Part shown: piece by piece, positions 1 to 8,904 of the stretch
How the letters are laid out: every line of letters begins with the position of its first letter
How positions within the stretch are numbered: the first letter of the stretch is position 1
Notes under the pieces: model-generated
Seen by the model: only the letters and a program-made list of their open reading frames with translations
Database searches by the model: none
What the model was told of the DNA's origin: nothing
NCBI RefSeq assembly: GCF_021044425.1
Contig: NZ_JAJNEC010000005.1
Span: forward strand, 2,604,001 to 2,668,000
Reading direction: 5' to 3'
DNA: 64,000 bases
DNA from: Niabella pedocola
GTDB lineage: Bacteria; Bacteroidota; Bacteroidia; Chitinophagales; Chitinophagaceae
Program-made: the position numbers and the translations under genes

Positions 1-136
1 AATACCAATCCTAAAACAAAAGCCGATCTTTTCATAAAAAAACGTACAAATAATTCATGCGATGCGCAAAGCTACCCCCTTTTTGTGCAGGAAGGAAGCC
101 CACGGCGATCTTTTAACAAAATCAAGACGCAAAAAA

Positions 137-2380
137 TCAGATATCGGTTTCCCCGGTCTCTTTTTTATACGCTTTTATGAAAATAGCGCCCAGGTTTTTG
201 TAGGGCGGAATATAATCTTCAAACCCCGGAACATTGGCCCGGCCCTTAAATTCCTTCCAGAACGGGATCCATTCGATATCTTTTCCCGTACGGAGTTTTT
301 CTGTTAATAACAGGAAAAAGGGTTTATTGATGGCCGTTTTGCCGATCTGTTTGGAGGCAATAATATGGGCATCTTCCGATTTTCTTAAAATAGAGTCGAT
401 GAGGTTAAAACCACCGCAGGAGCCCATAAAGACGAGTTTTGAGGTGGGCGACATGTAATCGATGGTAGTAGGAGCATAGTAACTATGGCCCCGGTGGATG
501 GTAACCGTGGGAAATAAATCATGCTCCTCCAGGTAGGCATTTAATGCCCGTTGCGCCTTATCATCTTCCCCTTTCAGTTCATCCAGCGGCCGGTTGGCAT
601 AAATGGAAACCGGGTTTCCTTTGGTGGATTTGATCACCACCCATTGTTTATTGCCCCGGTCGATCTTCCAGTTGGAGGGGTTAAACATATTCAGAAAACC
701 ATTAAAAATGTTACGCCCGTCCTGGTCACCGTAAAAAAATACCTGGCTGATCACCTCTCCTTTTTCGTTGGCAAGGGTATTAAAGCTGATATCATATACC
801 GGAGGAATATGCAATTCCTTTGTAAGATCGATATGATTGGAGGAATCTGCCGAAAGAAACAGGTTGTTCAGGATGCTGTAAATGGCTACGCCTTTCTGAT
901 TGCCGGCCTGTTTGTTGCGGTTCAGGTTCTCCTTTACATCGCTCAACATCTGTCCGGCCAGGTCGGGGAGGGTTTCATAAACGCTCGCATAAGAGTCTGC
1001 CACATCTACTCCGTCTTCCAGGCCTTCTGTTTTTTCCAGGTTGCTCACAAAGGAGGTCATCAGTTTTTTGGTGTCTTCTTTGTCAGCAAATGTGCTTAGA
1101 AAGTTTTTGAGGGTATTATAGGAGGCCGCCTGGCTGATAAATTTGCGATAATGATCAAAATTGAGGTTCTTCAGCAACTCATCGCCTCTGTTGCGGGCTT
1201 TCCGCATCATCAGCGGGTATACACCGTTGGTATAACTGCTGGTATAGATCAGGCCATTGGTAAGCACGGCCACATAGTACAGCTCTTCCGCACTCAGCGG
1301 TTGCAGGACACGGAAGCGAATGGCATCCGGCCGCTCATGCAGCCCGTTGATGGGGGCTACAAATTCGTCTTTGGCCTTTTGCTCCAGTTTGCTCAAAAGA
1401 CTCCGGTAGCCGATGGCCGTATCACCTGCTGAGGCCCGCTTCGAATATTCGATCTGCGTTTTTACCAGCAGGCGAAAATATTTTACAGGATCGTTTTTAA
1501 CGCCATCAATATCCTGTATGGTTAGCTTTCCGGAGGAAATAAGGTCCAGAAACGGGAAGTAGAACTGGCCGCTTTTATTATCACTCCGCGCCATATCTAC
1601 AATGCTTTTAATAAGGGCATCGTCTTCAATATTCTGGATTTTATAGCTGAGTTTATTATTGGCCTGGGCATAGTCATATAGCTGCTGGGGATATTTATGT
1701 GCCATTACCCGTATCAGGCTGTCAGCATACGGAGATTCAGGGTTGGTGCGCAGCGAGGCAAAGGTCTTATGAGGGTACCGCTCACTCAGTTTCAGCAGGA
1801 GCACGTCCTTGGTATCCTTATAACCAACATTGTCCTTAAACACACGGGGCAAAATAGCCGTGTATGCCACATCATATGGAAGATTGTAGATCACGGGAGC
1901 TATCGACTGTTTATTCCGGTCGGCTTCAATACATTTTTTATAGGTGGCAAGAATCTGTGGCAGGTAGGCTGCGTCCACTTCGCCCCGTCTCCAGCCGGTT
2001 TTTACATACCGGAGGATCTCCGAAAGTCCCGAAAGATAATTCGCCTTAAGTCGCTGATCCATAGTTCGATCAGTTTCTATTTCATATTGCAGCCAGTCAA
2101 CCCGCTTGGCGGCGGCATCGCTTACCGCGGTATTTACCTGTCCGTCTGCAGAAACGTTTAGTTGTGCATCGGCCTTTCCATCACTGGCCATTAGTGCTTT
2201 TTGATCGGCATCTACCGCTTCATGAAGCTTTAACCGGATCATGGCGGGGGTATAGGCCGGAATGGTATCCACCACTTCGATGGGTGCCTGTTCCCGCTTT
2301 TTTTTTCTTTTGGATCTTCTTTGTGCGTCTGCCTGTACAGACAACAGCAGCAGTAAAAGGAAAGGTATAAGCTTCTTCAT
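137..2380 (-). CDS. Large secreted protein with a caspase-fold-like C-terminus
   Basis: A protein of about 747 residues with a clear signal peptide (MKK, a leucine-rich core, then Ala-Asp-Ala before QRRSKRKKKR). Most of it is helical-looking and matches no family I can name. The last 180 residues look alpha/beta: a strand ending FFYGDQDG, then VTIHRGHS (His about 631 and 634), then KLVFMGSCGG (Cys about 657). A His-x-Gly-His followed about 20 residues later by a hydrophobic strand ending in Cys-Gly-Gly resembles the His/Cys dyad order of clan CD (caspase/CHAT) peptidases; that is inference. ATG is at 2380 (chosen, MKKLIPF) or 2386. It stands alone and is divergent from the two-component genes that follow. 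Confidence 0.8.
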   Translation of the reverse strand: MKKLIPFLLLLLLSVQADAQRRSKRKKKREQAPIEVVDTIPAYTPAMIRLKLHEAVDADQKALMASDGKADAQLNVSADGQVNTAVSDAAAKRVDWLQYEIETDRTMDQRLKANYLSGLSEILRYVKTGWRRGEVDAAYLPQILATYKKCIEADRNKQSIAPVIYNLPYDVAYTAILPRVFKDNVGYKDTKDVLLLKLSERYPHKTFASLRTNPESPYADSLIRVMAHKYPQQLYDYAQANNKLSYKIQNIEDDALIKSIVDMARSDNKSGQFYFPFLDLISSGKLTIQDIDGVKNDPVKYFRLLVKTQIEYSKRASAGDTAIGYRSLLSKLEQKAKDEFVAPINGLHERPDAIRFRVLQPLSAEELYYVAVLTNGLIYTSSYTNGVYPLMMRKARNRGDELLKNLNFDHYRKFISQAASYNTLKNFLSTFADKEDTKKLMTSFVSNLEKTEGLEDGVDVADSYASVYETLPDLAGQMLSDVKENLNRNKQAGNQKGVAIYSILNNLFLSADSSNHIDLTKELHIPPVYDISFNTLANEKGEVISQVFFYGDQDGRNIFNGFLNMFNPSNWKIDRGNKQWVVIKSTKGNPVSIYANRPLDELKGEDDKAQRALNAYLEEHDLFPTVTIHRGHSYYAPTTIDYMSPTSKLVFMGSCGGFNLIDSILRKSEDAHIIASKQIGKTAINKPFFLLLTEKLRTGKDIEWIPFWKEFKGRANVPGFEDYIPPYKNLGAIFIKAYKKETGETDI

Positions 2381-2572
2381 ATACATTAAATCACAAGTTA
2401 CACAGCCTGGATAAGAATATTTGGTTAAAAATCATGCAAAATTTATACCATGATACCCGGCCGGTAAAACCAGGCGGTTTTCGTCGTAATTTTATGATGA
2501 TGATTAGATTAATTTATTATTAACTCTCTGTAATCCGGCCCGCAGAAAAGCCATATATCAAAAAAATACGGT

Positions 2573-2580
2573 TAGGTTTG
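2573..2580 (+). promoter_or_regulatory. TAnnTTTG -7 box of the two-component operon
   Basis: TAGGTTTG fits the Bacteroidota -7 consensus and ends 17 nt before the response regulator ATG. No TTG is visible at the -33 distance, so this is a partial promoter match. Confidence 0.4.
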
Positions 2581-2597
2581 CTTTAAATTTCTGTTAA

Positions 2598-3275
2598 ATG
2601 GACAATAAAGGGTATAAAATTTTAGTTGCGGATGACGAACCCGACATTCTCGACATTTTATCTTATAACCTGATAAAAGAAGGCTATGATGTAACCACCG
2701 CCAGGGATGGAGAGGAGGCTATTGACATGGCAAACAAGGTAAAACCACACCTGATCATCCTGGATATGATGATGCCGAAGAAAACCGGGGTACAGGTATG
2801 CCAGGTGTTGCGGGCGCAATCGGTTTTTAAAGATACCCTGATCATGTTTCTTACCGCATTGAATGATGAGTCTACGCAGATCCGCGGTCTTGAAACCGGT
2901 GCGGACGACTATGTAAACAAGCCCGTGAGCCCGAAAGTGCTGTTAAGCCGGGTAAGTGCGCTGTTGCGCCGCATTCACAAAGAAGATAATAAATCCATCA
3001 AGGTGGGCCCCGTAACCATCGATCCGGAGAAATTTGTGGTGCTGAACGGTGATAAAGAGATCATTCTGGCAAAAAAAGAATTTGAATTACTATATCTGCT
3101 GGCCCTGAAGCCCGGCCGCGTGTTTCTGAGAAATGAGATCCTGAATGCGATCTGGGGTAACGATGTAATCGTAGGAGACCGTACCATTGACGTGCACATC
3201 CGCAAAATACGGCAAAAGCTGGAGCTGGATTGTATTACCACCGTTAAGGGAGTGGGCTATAAGTTTGAAGTGTAG
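2598..3275 (+). CDS. OmpR/PhoB-family response regulator
   Basis: A 225-residue DNA-binding response regulator. The receiver domain spans residues 6-120, with the acidic pair Asp12/Asp13, phosphoacceptor Asp56 in LIILDMMMPK, the Thr of FLTALND and the Lys of YVNKPVS. A winged-helix C-terminal domain (about 128-225) contains the typical RTIDVHIRKIRQKL recognition region. The histidine kinase follows 39 nt downstream, so the two are a cognate pair. Gene order and kinase type resemble PhoB/PhoR of Bacteroidota, but no phosphate genes are nearby, so the stimulus cannot be given. Confidence 0.95.
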   Translation: MDNKGYKILVADDEPDILDILSYNLIKEGYDVTTARDGEEAIDMANKVKPHLIILDMMMPKKTGVQVCQVLRAQSVFKDTLIMFLTALNDESTQIRGLETGADDYVNKPVSPKVLLSRVSALLRRIHKEDNKSIKVGPVTIDPEKFVVLNGDKEIILAKKEFELLYLLALKPGRVFLRNEILNAIWGNDVIVGDRTIDVHIRKIRQKLELDCITTVKGVGYKFEV

Positions 3276-3314
3276 GATGGTATCGATTTCCGGAATGATT
3301 TTAATGGATTGAGC

Positions 3315-4364
3315 ATGTTTGACCCTAAAAACCTTTCACCAAGAAAATTATCGTTTTATACAGCATTGGGTCTGGCTGCTCCCATCAGCCTTATCGATTA
3401 TATATTTGAACAAAAATGGCAGCCCGCGGTGGCGTCGTTTTTCGTGGTGCTCATCGGCGGATTCCTCCTGGTGAGTTTTGTACTGGAGCGGTTTATTTAC
3501 CGGAAGATCAAGGTTATTTACAAGTTTATTTATCAAACCAAGGCCACCCGGCGGCAGGAAACCTATTACAAATATATTCTTCCCAAAAAAAGCCTGGATG
3601 AAGTGGCCGTAGATGTGGAAACCTGGGCACAGGAGAACCAGCAAAAAGTAGCCACGCTTCAGGCAAACGAGGAATTCAGGCGGGAATTCCTGCAAAATCT
3701 TTCCCATGAATTTAAAACGCCCGTATTTGCAATACAAAGCTATGTGGAAACGCTTTTAGCGGGCGATATGGTGGATCCGGTGATCAGCCGGAAATTCCTG
3801 GAAAAAACATCCACGAACGTGGAGCGGTTGACCAACCTGCTGCAGGACCTGGATGAGATCTCCAGCCTGGAACGCGGGGAGATTACCATTGTAAAACGGA
3901 ACTTTATAATACAGGACCTGCTGAAAGATTCTTTTGAAGGTATTTCGATAAAAGCAGAACAAAAGAATATCCATTTCAGCATTAAAAAAGGCTGCGAGGC
4001 ACCCATCATGGTGAACGCCGACAAGGAAAAGATCCGTCAGGTGGTGATCAACCTCCTGGAGAATGCCATTAAGTACGGAAAAATTAATGGCAGTATCAAG
4101 GCGGGTATTTATAAAACCGATGATAAGCGGATCCTGGTAGAGATCAGTGACGACGGAGTTGGGATTACTGAAAAAAGCCTGCCCCGGATCTTCGAACGGT
4201 TTTTCCGTACCGAAACCGGCCGCAGCATGGATATTACAGGCAGCGGGTTAGGCCTGGCGATCTGTAAGCATATTATTGAGGCACACCAGCAAACCATCCA
4301 TATCCGCAGTACGGAGGGGGTGGGTACCACCATTGGATTTACCCTGGCGGCGAAGAAGGACTAG
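3315..4364 (+). CDS. Sensor histidine kinase (PhoR-like)
   Basis: A kinase of 349 residues starting at ATG 3315; an in-frame TTG at 3309 would add two residues. Two adjacent N-terminal transmembrane segments (about 15-33 and 38-58) leave almost no periplasmic loop, so it probably senses within the membrane or through partners. The H-box is LSHEFKTP with His about 131. The N, G1 and G2 boxes follow (NLLENAIKYG, DDGVGI, GSGLGLAI), giving a complete HisKA plus HATPase core. It pairs with the response regulator upstream. Confidence 0.93.
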   Translation: MFDPKNLSPRKLSFYTALGLAAPISLIDYIFEQKWQPAVASFFVVLIGGFLLVSFVLERFIYRKIKVIYKFIYQTKATRRQETYYKYILPKKSLDEVAVDVETWAQENQQKVATLQANEEFRREFLQNLSHEFKTPVFAIQSYVETLLAGDMVDPVISRKFLEKTSTNVERLTNLLQDLDEISSLERGEITIVKRNFIIQDLLKDSFEGISIKAEQKNIHFSIKKGCEAPIMVNADKEKIRQVVINLLENAIKYGKINGSIKAGIYKTDDKRILVEISDDGVGITEKSLPRIFERFFRTETGRSMDITGSGLGLAICKHIIEAHQQTIHIRSTEGVGTTIGFTLAAKKD

Positions 4365-4396
4365 TGGTTTTTTGCAATTGCCGGCATTCCGCAATA

Positions 4397-5299
4397 TTAA
4401 CTGATCTTTTTCTTTACTTGTTTTACATAGGTAACCGTAACCTGGGCTAATGCTGCAATTTTTGATACTTCAAAATCGGTATTGGTGAGAAGGTTCATTA
4501 CAAATGCAAAGCTGCGCTCTTTTTGGCCTTTTTTCTCGCCGATCCTGATACCCTCTTCACGGGCGTAGTTCAGCACATTGGCATGATCCCATTTATGTTT
4601 TAAGCTTTTGTCGTAAAGCATTTTTTCTTCTTTTGTAAGGTTACTGTATTCAGCAATATGAAACAGCTTCTGAAATATTGTTTTTCGCAGGAATACCGGC
4701 ATTTTTTTCATTTGCCCAAGGTTCTTCAACACATACAGCCATTTCTCCAGGTCTGTTTTTAATGCCGCTTCTGTTTTCACAAATTTACGCAATTCAATAT
4801 AAATGAATCCCAGCTTGTCGTAAAACCGTACTCCTGATCCGGCACTGCAAAGTCCTACATTATGAAGTACGGATCCTGCCGAAAATGCTTCCAGCTCAAA
4901 ATCTTCCAGCAGTGCAACCAGGTACACTTCCGGTAATTCATAATTCCAAAGATGCCGTTTGCCTTTCGGTGCCAGGTCGCTGATCAGCCGGCTTGTATAA
5001 AAAAGCGACCGTTCCTTAAAATTTTTCTGATTGCTGCGCTGCACTTCAATGATGAATTTTTCACCGTTACTCCCGGTGCACAATAAGTCAAAAACGGCCC
5101 CGCCTCCATTGGCAGTGTCTCCTTTGTATTCCGTTTTGCTGAAACTGAGTTCTGTAATAAGTTTTTGTCCATTAAAGATGCTGTTGAGAAAAGCAATGAG
5201 CAGCTCTTTATGTGGCTCCGTTCCAAAGATGCGTTTAAAGCCAAAATCTGTAAGCGGGTCAATATAAACGGTGGCGCCCGGGTGTTTTGCAGTTGCCAT
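4397..5299 (-). CDS. Rpn-family PD-(D/E)XK nuclease / putative transposase
   Basis: A protein of 300 residues starting at ATG 5299 (MATAKHPG); an ATG at 5317 adds six residues. The opening DPLTDFGFKRIFG and the core AVFDLLCTG...KFIIEVQR are hallmarks of the Rpn/TIGR01784 family. In these recombination-promoting nucleases the Asp and the Glu-x-Gln form the PD-(D/E)XK site. Near the C-terminus are a basic EKKGQKERSF segment and a helix-turn-helix-like tail (VSKIAALAQVTVTYVKQV), as in many Bacteroidota members. No terminal inverted repeats were found, so I treat it as a stand-alone gene rather than an insertion sequence. Confidence 0.88.
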   Translation of the reverse strand: MATAKHPGATVYIDPLTDFGFKRIFGTEPHKELLIAFLNSIFNGQKLITELSFSKTEYKGDTANGGGAVFDLLCTGSNGEKFIIEVQRSNQKNFKERSLFYTSRLISDLAPKGKRHLWNYELPEVYLVALLEDFELEAFSAGSVLHNVGLCSAGSGVRFYDKLGFIYIELRKFVKTEAALKTDLEKWLYVLKNLGQMKKMPVFLRKTIFQKLFHIAEYSNLTKEEKMLYDKSLKHKWDHANVLNYAREEGIRIGEKKGQKERSFAFVMNLLTNTDFEVSKIAALAQVTVTYVKQVKKKIS

Positions 5300-5398
5300 A
5301 GGTATGTGTTTTAACAAAGGTGCACGATAAAGATACAGCTTCCGGACGGTAAAAAAAATGCGAAGCTTCCTGTCTTCCGGGGAATACTATAAACTTTA

Positions 5399-6595
5399 TT
5401 AATGGTGTTGCCCGAAGATTAATGAACTGCAATTGCCTCCAAATCCAAATGAATTAGACATTACATAGCGAAGGGGGCGTTTTTCGTAAGTGTGTACCGG
5501 AATAAGCCCTGTTTTTTCAATGGGTGTTTCAAAATTCAGGGATGGATATATTTCCTGGTGGTGCAAGTTGAGGATACTGTAAATGGCTTCAACGGCGCCG
5601 GCAGCGCCCAAAGTATGACCGGTATAGGATTTGGTGCTGGCAAAGGGAGGTGGCTTGTCAAACAGGCGCAGCATCGCCACGCTTTCCGTTTCATCATTGT
5701 TTTCGGTAGCCGTTCCGTGCGCATTGACAAAATCAATGGCTCCCGGCTGCAGGCCGGCGGTTTGCAAGGCGCCCTGCATGCAAAGAAACGGGCCATCGGC
5801 ATTTTCTGATGTAGAGGAAGGGTGATAGGCATCATTGCTGTTCCCATACCCTTTCAGTTCGGCATAAATCCTGCGGGAAGGCGTTATGTTTTCCTCTTTT
5901 TCCAAAACAATAAACGCTCCGGCTTCTCCCAGGTTCAGTCCTTTCCGGGCCATATCAAAAGGCCGGCAGGGCGCATCAGACAGGATCATCAGCGCATTAA
6001 ACCCGTTGATCGTAAATTTTGCAAGACTATCAGTGCCGCCTACAATCGCACGTTCAGCCAGCCCGTTCTGCAGCAGGCGTGCTCCATACATAATGGCATT
6101 GGCTGAGGAGGAACAGGCGGTATTAAAGGTATTTACAATACCGCCGATGTTAAAAAAAGACTGCAGGAACAGGGTATTGGCACTATTGGAATAGGATGCC
6201 AGGTAAGGACTGCCGGCAGGGGTATCTGCATTTGCGTCGGCATACATATTGTCCGTCAGGCACATACCCCCCACTGTACTGGCGCCGATAAGCGCGGTAG
6301 CCGGGTTGCGTAGCTCCTGCCCGGAGAGTTGTGCGTCATCAATAGCCTCCTTTAATGCGTGCAAGGCAATCAGATCTGTACGGGTAACCTGGGGTTGAGG
6401 CGTGGGTAACAGATGGGCCAGGGCTTCTGTGCTTTTTTTTACTTCCCCAAACGGAAGCAGGGAGGTATACTTCGACTGTAAAAAGGAAGCATTTCCAATA
6501 CCGGAACGCCCTTCTATGAGCGATTGCCGGTTTTCCGCCACCGTATTGCCGATCGCGGAAATAAGTCCTATGCCGGTAACTAAAATCCTGCCCAA
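5399..6595 (-). CDS. Beta-ketoacyl-ACP synthase (FabF-like)
   Basis: A 398-residue condensing enzyme of the KAS I/II fold. The catalytic triad is complete: Cys161 in FNTACSSS, His293 in NAHGTATEN and His327 in SYTGHTLGAAG. It extends acyl-ACP by decarboxylative condensation with malonyl-ACP. The start must be TTG at 6595: the frame upstream contains only the TAA stop of the ACP gene, four codons earlier, and the first internal ATG would remove the N-terminal core. It lies directly after an ACP gene, so it probably serves a dedicated acyl chain rather than bulk fatty acid synthesis. The final product is unknown because no ketoreductase, dehydratase or acyltransferase is adjacent. Confidence 0.92.
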   Translation of the reverse strand: MGRILVTGIGLISAIGNTVAENRQSLIEGRSGIGNASFLQSKYTSLLPFGEVKKSTEALAHLLPTPQPQVTRTDLIALHALKEAIDDAQLSGQELRNPATALIGASTVGGMCLTDNMYADANADTPAGSPYLASYSNSANTLFLQSFFNIGGIVNTFNTACSSSANAIMYGARLLQNGLAERAIVGGTDSLAKFTINGFNALMILSDAPCRPFDMARKGLNLGEAGAFIVLEKEENITPSRRIYAELKGYGNSNDAYHPSSTSENADGPFLCMQGALQTAGLQPGAIDFVNAHGTATENNDETESVAMLRLFDKPPPFASTKSYTGHTLGAAGAVEAIYSILNLHHQEIYPSLNFETPIEKTGLIPVHTYEKRPLRYVMSNSFGFGGNCSSLIFGQHH

Positions 6596-6604
6596 AACGG
6601 AAAC

Positions 6605-6868
6605 TTATTTTGTACGGTGCTGTTCGATATAATCTACCATGGTATTAACGGTAGTTAAAATTTTTCTTCCTTCTTTGGGATCCTGGATATTGATGCCATA
6701 TTCGCGGGAAAGCATCACAATCAGCTCAATGGAATCGATGGAGTCCAGTCCGAGGCCTTCTCCAAACAAGGGCTCTTCATCTTTAATATCTTCAGGTTTT
6801 ACATTATTCAGGTTCAAAAACTTAATGATCTGCTCTTTTACCTGTTGTTTCAGTTGTTCTTTTTCCAT
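6605..6868 (-). CDS. Acyl carrier protein
   Basis: An 87-residue acidic four-helix carrier protein. The phosphopantetheine site is Ser43 in GLDSIDSIEL, followed by the helix II sequence that ACP partners read. It sits 9 nt upstream of the ketosynthase on the same strand and in the same reading frame, which supports an operon and a dedicated ACP-KAS pair. The central motif is DSID rather than the DSLD usual in housekeeping AcpP, which fits a specialised carrier. No holo-ACP synthase is in the window. Confidence 0.93.
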   Translation of the reverse strand: MEKEQLKQQVKEQIIKFLNLNNVKPEDIKDEEPLFGEGLGLDSIDSIELIVMLSREYGINIQDPKEGRKILTTVNTMVDYIEQHRTK

Positions 6869-6959
6869 TGTTATGAATTCTATAAATAGTTATCAAAAAT
6901 AAGCCTCGCCGGTGGTATTTAACACCTGGTTCTTTAGGTACAGATGCGGGGCATTCATT

Positions 6960-8000
6960 TTACGTTGCAGCAGTAAACTGTTTTAGAAAACGGACATCGT
7001 TTTCGCTGAACAGACGAATATCATTGATGCCGTATTTCAACATTGCCGGCCGTTCTACGCCCATACCAAAGGCAAAGCCTGTGTATTTTTCGGGATCGAT
7101 ATTGCAATTCCGTAATACATTCGGGTGTACCATACCACATCCCAAAATTTCCACCCATCCTGTTTTCTTACAAATATTGCATCCCTTGCCGCCGCATATA
7201 AAGCAGCTGACATCCATTTCGGCACTGGGTTCTGTAAAAGGAAAATAGGAAGGACGGAACCGTACGCGTACATCTTTGCCATACATTTCCCTTACAAAAA
7301 AATAAAGGGTCTGTTTCAGATCGGCAAAAGATACATTCTCGTCAATATACAATCCTTCTACCTGGTGGAAGAAGCAATGGCTGCGCGCGCTAATGGTTTC
7401 GTTCCGGTACACCCTGCCCGGGCAAATTACGCGGATCGGCAGTTTTCCTTTTTCCATTTCGCGGATCTGGGTATTGCTGGTATGCGTACGCAGCAGCCAG
7501 TCAACCGCTGTGTTTTCACCGGCATCTACATAAAAGGTATCCTGCATATCCCGCGCAGGATGGTGTGCCGGCATATTCAATGCAGTGAAATTATGCCAGT
7601 CATCTTCGATCTCGGGGCCTTCGGCCACGGCAAATCCCAATCGCTGAAAAATAGAAATGATTTTATGACGCATCAGGGAGATGGGATGACGGCTGCCCAG
7701 GGGAACAGCGTCGCCCGGCAGGGAAAGATCGGGTGTTGACTGATCCGCCGCACCGGCGCCGGCTGTCTCTTTCAGCTCGGCATACTTGCTTTCTGCAAAC
7801 AGTTTAAATTCATTCAGCAGTTGCCCCGCCTCCTTTTTTTGTTCAACGGGTACATGTTTCATTTCTCCCATAGCCTCTTTTACCCGGCCCTTGGAGCCCA
7901 GCCATTGAATGCGGAATGCTTCCGCAGCCTGTTCACCCGAGCCGGAGAATTCCGCAATTTCCTGTTTGTAAGCATCTAACTTTTGAATCAAATCCTGCAT
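6960..8000 (-). CDS. pheS: Phenylalanine--tRNA ligase alpha subunit
   Basis: A class II aminoacyl-tRNA synthetase alpha subunit of about 346 residues, normal for the family. It has an N-terminal coiled coil (about 1-90), then the catalytic core with GPEIEDDWHNF, the motif 2 segment RVYRNE, and the C-terminal motif 3 region GFAFGMGVERPAML. A Cys-rich insert (CFICGGKGCNICKKTGW) is typical of Bacteroidota PheS. It charges tRNA-Phe together with PheT, which is not in the window. ATG at 8000 is preferred over the in-frame TTG at 8009; the -7-like TATCTTTG lies only 6 nt upstream of this ATG. Confidence 0.97.
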   Translation of the reverse strand: MQDLIQKLDAYKQEIAEFSGSGEQAAEAFRIQWLGSKGRVKEAMGEMKHVPVEQKKEAGQLLNEFKLFAESKYAELKETAGAGAADQSTPDLSLPGDAVPLGSRHPISLMRHKIISIFQRLGFAVAEGPEIEDDWHNFTALNMPAHHPARDMQDTFYVDAGENTAVDWLLRTHTSNTQIREMEKGKLPIRVICPGRVYRNETISARSHCFFHQVEGLYIDENVSFADLKQTLYFFVREMYGKDVRVRFRPSYFPFTEPSAEMDVSCFICGGKGCNICKKTGWVEILGCGMVHPNVLRNCNIDPEKYTGFAFGMGVERPAMLKYGINDIRLFSENDVRFLKQFTAAT

Positions 8001-8006
8001 AGCGGG

Positions 8007-8014
8007 CAAAGATA
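8007..8014 (-). promoter_or_regulatory. TAnnTTTG -7 box upstream of pheS
   Basis: On the minus strand TATCTTTG matches the Bacteroidota -7 element and ends 6 nt before the pheS ATG. No TTG is seen about 20 nt upstream of it. If it is used, the transcript would be leaderless or nearly so. Confidence 0.4.
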
Positions 8015-8214
8015 ATCAAAATGAAGGAGGCAGGATACCGGTAATTTTGGGGAGATGGAACCATTTTGTTGCTTGGTTGATCCTGACCGGAGACCAACGC
8101 GGCCGGCATCGTGGCAACGGGTCCGGCGCTGCATTTGTTCCGATTTTTCCGTATGATAAAAATGGGGTAAATTGGGGTTGAAAACAGGCTAATCACTAAA
8201 AAAATGAAAACACC

Positions 8215-8790
8215 ATGCAATTAACTGTCATTCAGCAAAGAATTTACGAATTAAGAGGTCAGCGCGTAATGATGGATTATGATCTTGCTGAACTATACCA
8301 GATGGAAACCAAGCGGCTAAAGGAATCGGTACGGAGAAACAGGAAGCGATTTCCGGAGGATTTTATGTTTGAGCTGACAAAAGAGGAATATGATTCTTTA
8401 AGGTCGCAATTTGCGACCTTAAAGAATCCGCCCAGCGTTGACGGTCAACCGGCAACTTCAAAAAGAGGCCAGCACTCAAAATACCCGCCTTTTGCCTTTA
8501 CCGAACACGGCGTGGCAATGCTGGCATCTGTGTTAAACAGTGACAAAGCGATCGAAATGAATATTGCTATTGTGCGGGCTTTTATTGCTTTACGGCAACT
8601 GGCCCTGCAGCGAAGTGATTTCCTGCAGCAGTTGCAACAGCTACGTACCGAGCTGCATCAGCGCATAGACGTACATGATGCCCAGCTCAACCAGATCTAT
8701 GAGGCCTTGGAAAATATGCTGGATATAGAAGCTGAAAAGAAGGCAAAGGAACAGGCATGGAAAAACAGGGAACGGATCGGGTATCAATAA
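8215..8790 (+). CDS. ORF6N domain DNA-binding protein
   Basis: A 191-residue protein. The N-terminal ORF6N domain (about 6-95) begins VIQQRIYELRGQRVMMDYDLAELY and contains RRNRKRFPEDFMFEL, both family hallmarks. The middle FAFTEHGVAMLASVLNS segment is also family-typical, and a coiled coil (about 125-175, rich in LQQLRTEL) forms the C-terminal part. ORF6N proteins are phage- and mobile-element-associated DNA-binding proteins related to the KilA-N/BRO group, commonly solitary in Bacteroidota genomes; function is unsettled. A 37-nt palindrome lies inside the coding sequence over codons for LRSQFATLKN. No prophage genes flank it. Confidence 0.9.
   Translation: MQLTVIQQRIYELRGQRVMMDYDLAELYQMETKRLKESVRRNRKRFPEDFMFELTKEEYDSLRSQFATLKNPPSVDGQPATSKRGQHSKYPPFAFTEHGVAMLASVLNSDKAIEMNIAIVRAFIALRQLALQRSDFLQQLQQLRTELHQRIDVHDAQLNQIYEALENMLDIEAEKKAKEQAWKNRERIGYQ
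8392..8428. repeat. 37-nt near-perfect palindrome inside the ORF6N gene
   Basis: Two 18-nt arms (GATTCTTTAAGGTCGCAA and its exact reverse complement) surround one central T. It encodes the segment around LRSQFATLKN between the ORF6N domain and the HTEHG-like region. It could be a DNA site for a dimeric protein or an mRNA hairpin. Confidence 0.85.
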
Positions 8791-8867
8791 ACATAGCGCT
8801 TATAAAACAGTTGAATTCTGCGCCAGGGTACACTGAAATGGAAACGGGGCACAATTACCGCAATAAA

Positions 8868-8900
8868 AAAAGCCTTACAAGTATTGCTTGTAAGGCTTTT
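8868..8900 (-). terminator. Intrinsic terminator of the tRNA-like RNA
   Basis: A 14-bp perfect stem (AAAAGCCTTACAAG and its complement) with a 5-nt loop. On the minus strand it is followed by a run of seven T, directly after the tRNA-like gene. On the plus strand it may also serve the ORF6N gene, with a shorter T run. Confidence 0.85.
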
Positions 8901-8904
8901 AAAG

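Noticed and set aside
551..1099. Long plus-strand open frame opposite the secreted protein gene
   Set aside because: It is antisense to a well-supported gene and its translation has no domain features. The same applies to the other long antisense frames across pheS, mfd, the pectate lyase and the RND pump.
4397..5299. Complete insertion sequence around the Rpn-type gene
   Set aside because: No inverted repeats or target duplications could be found in the flanks, and Rpn proteins commonly occur as single genes.
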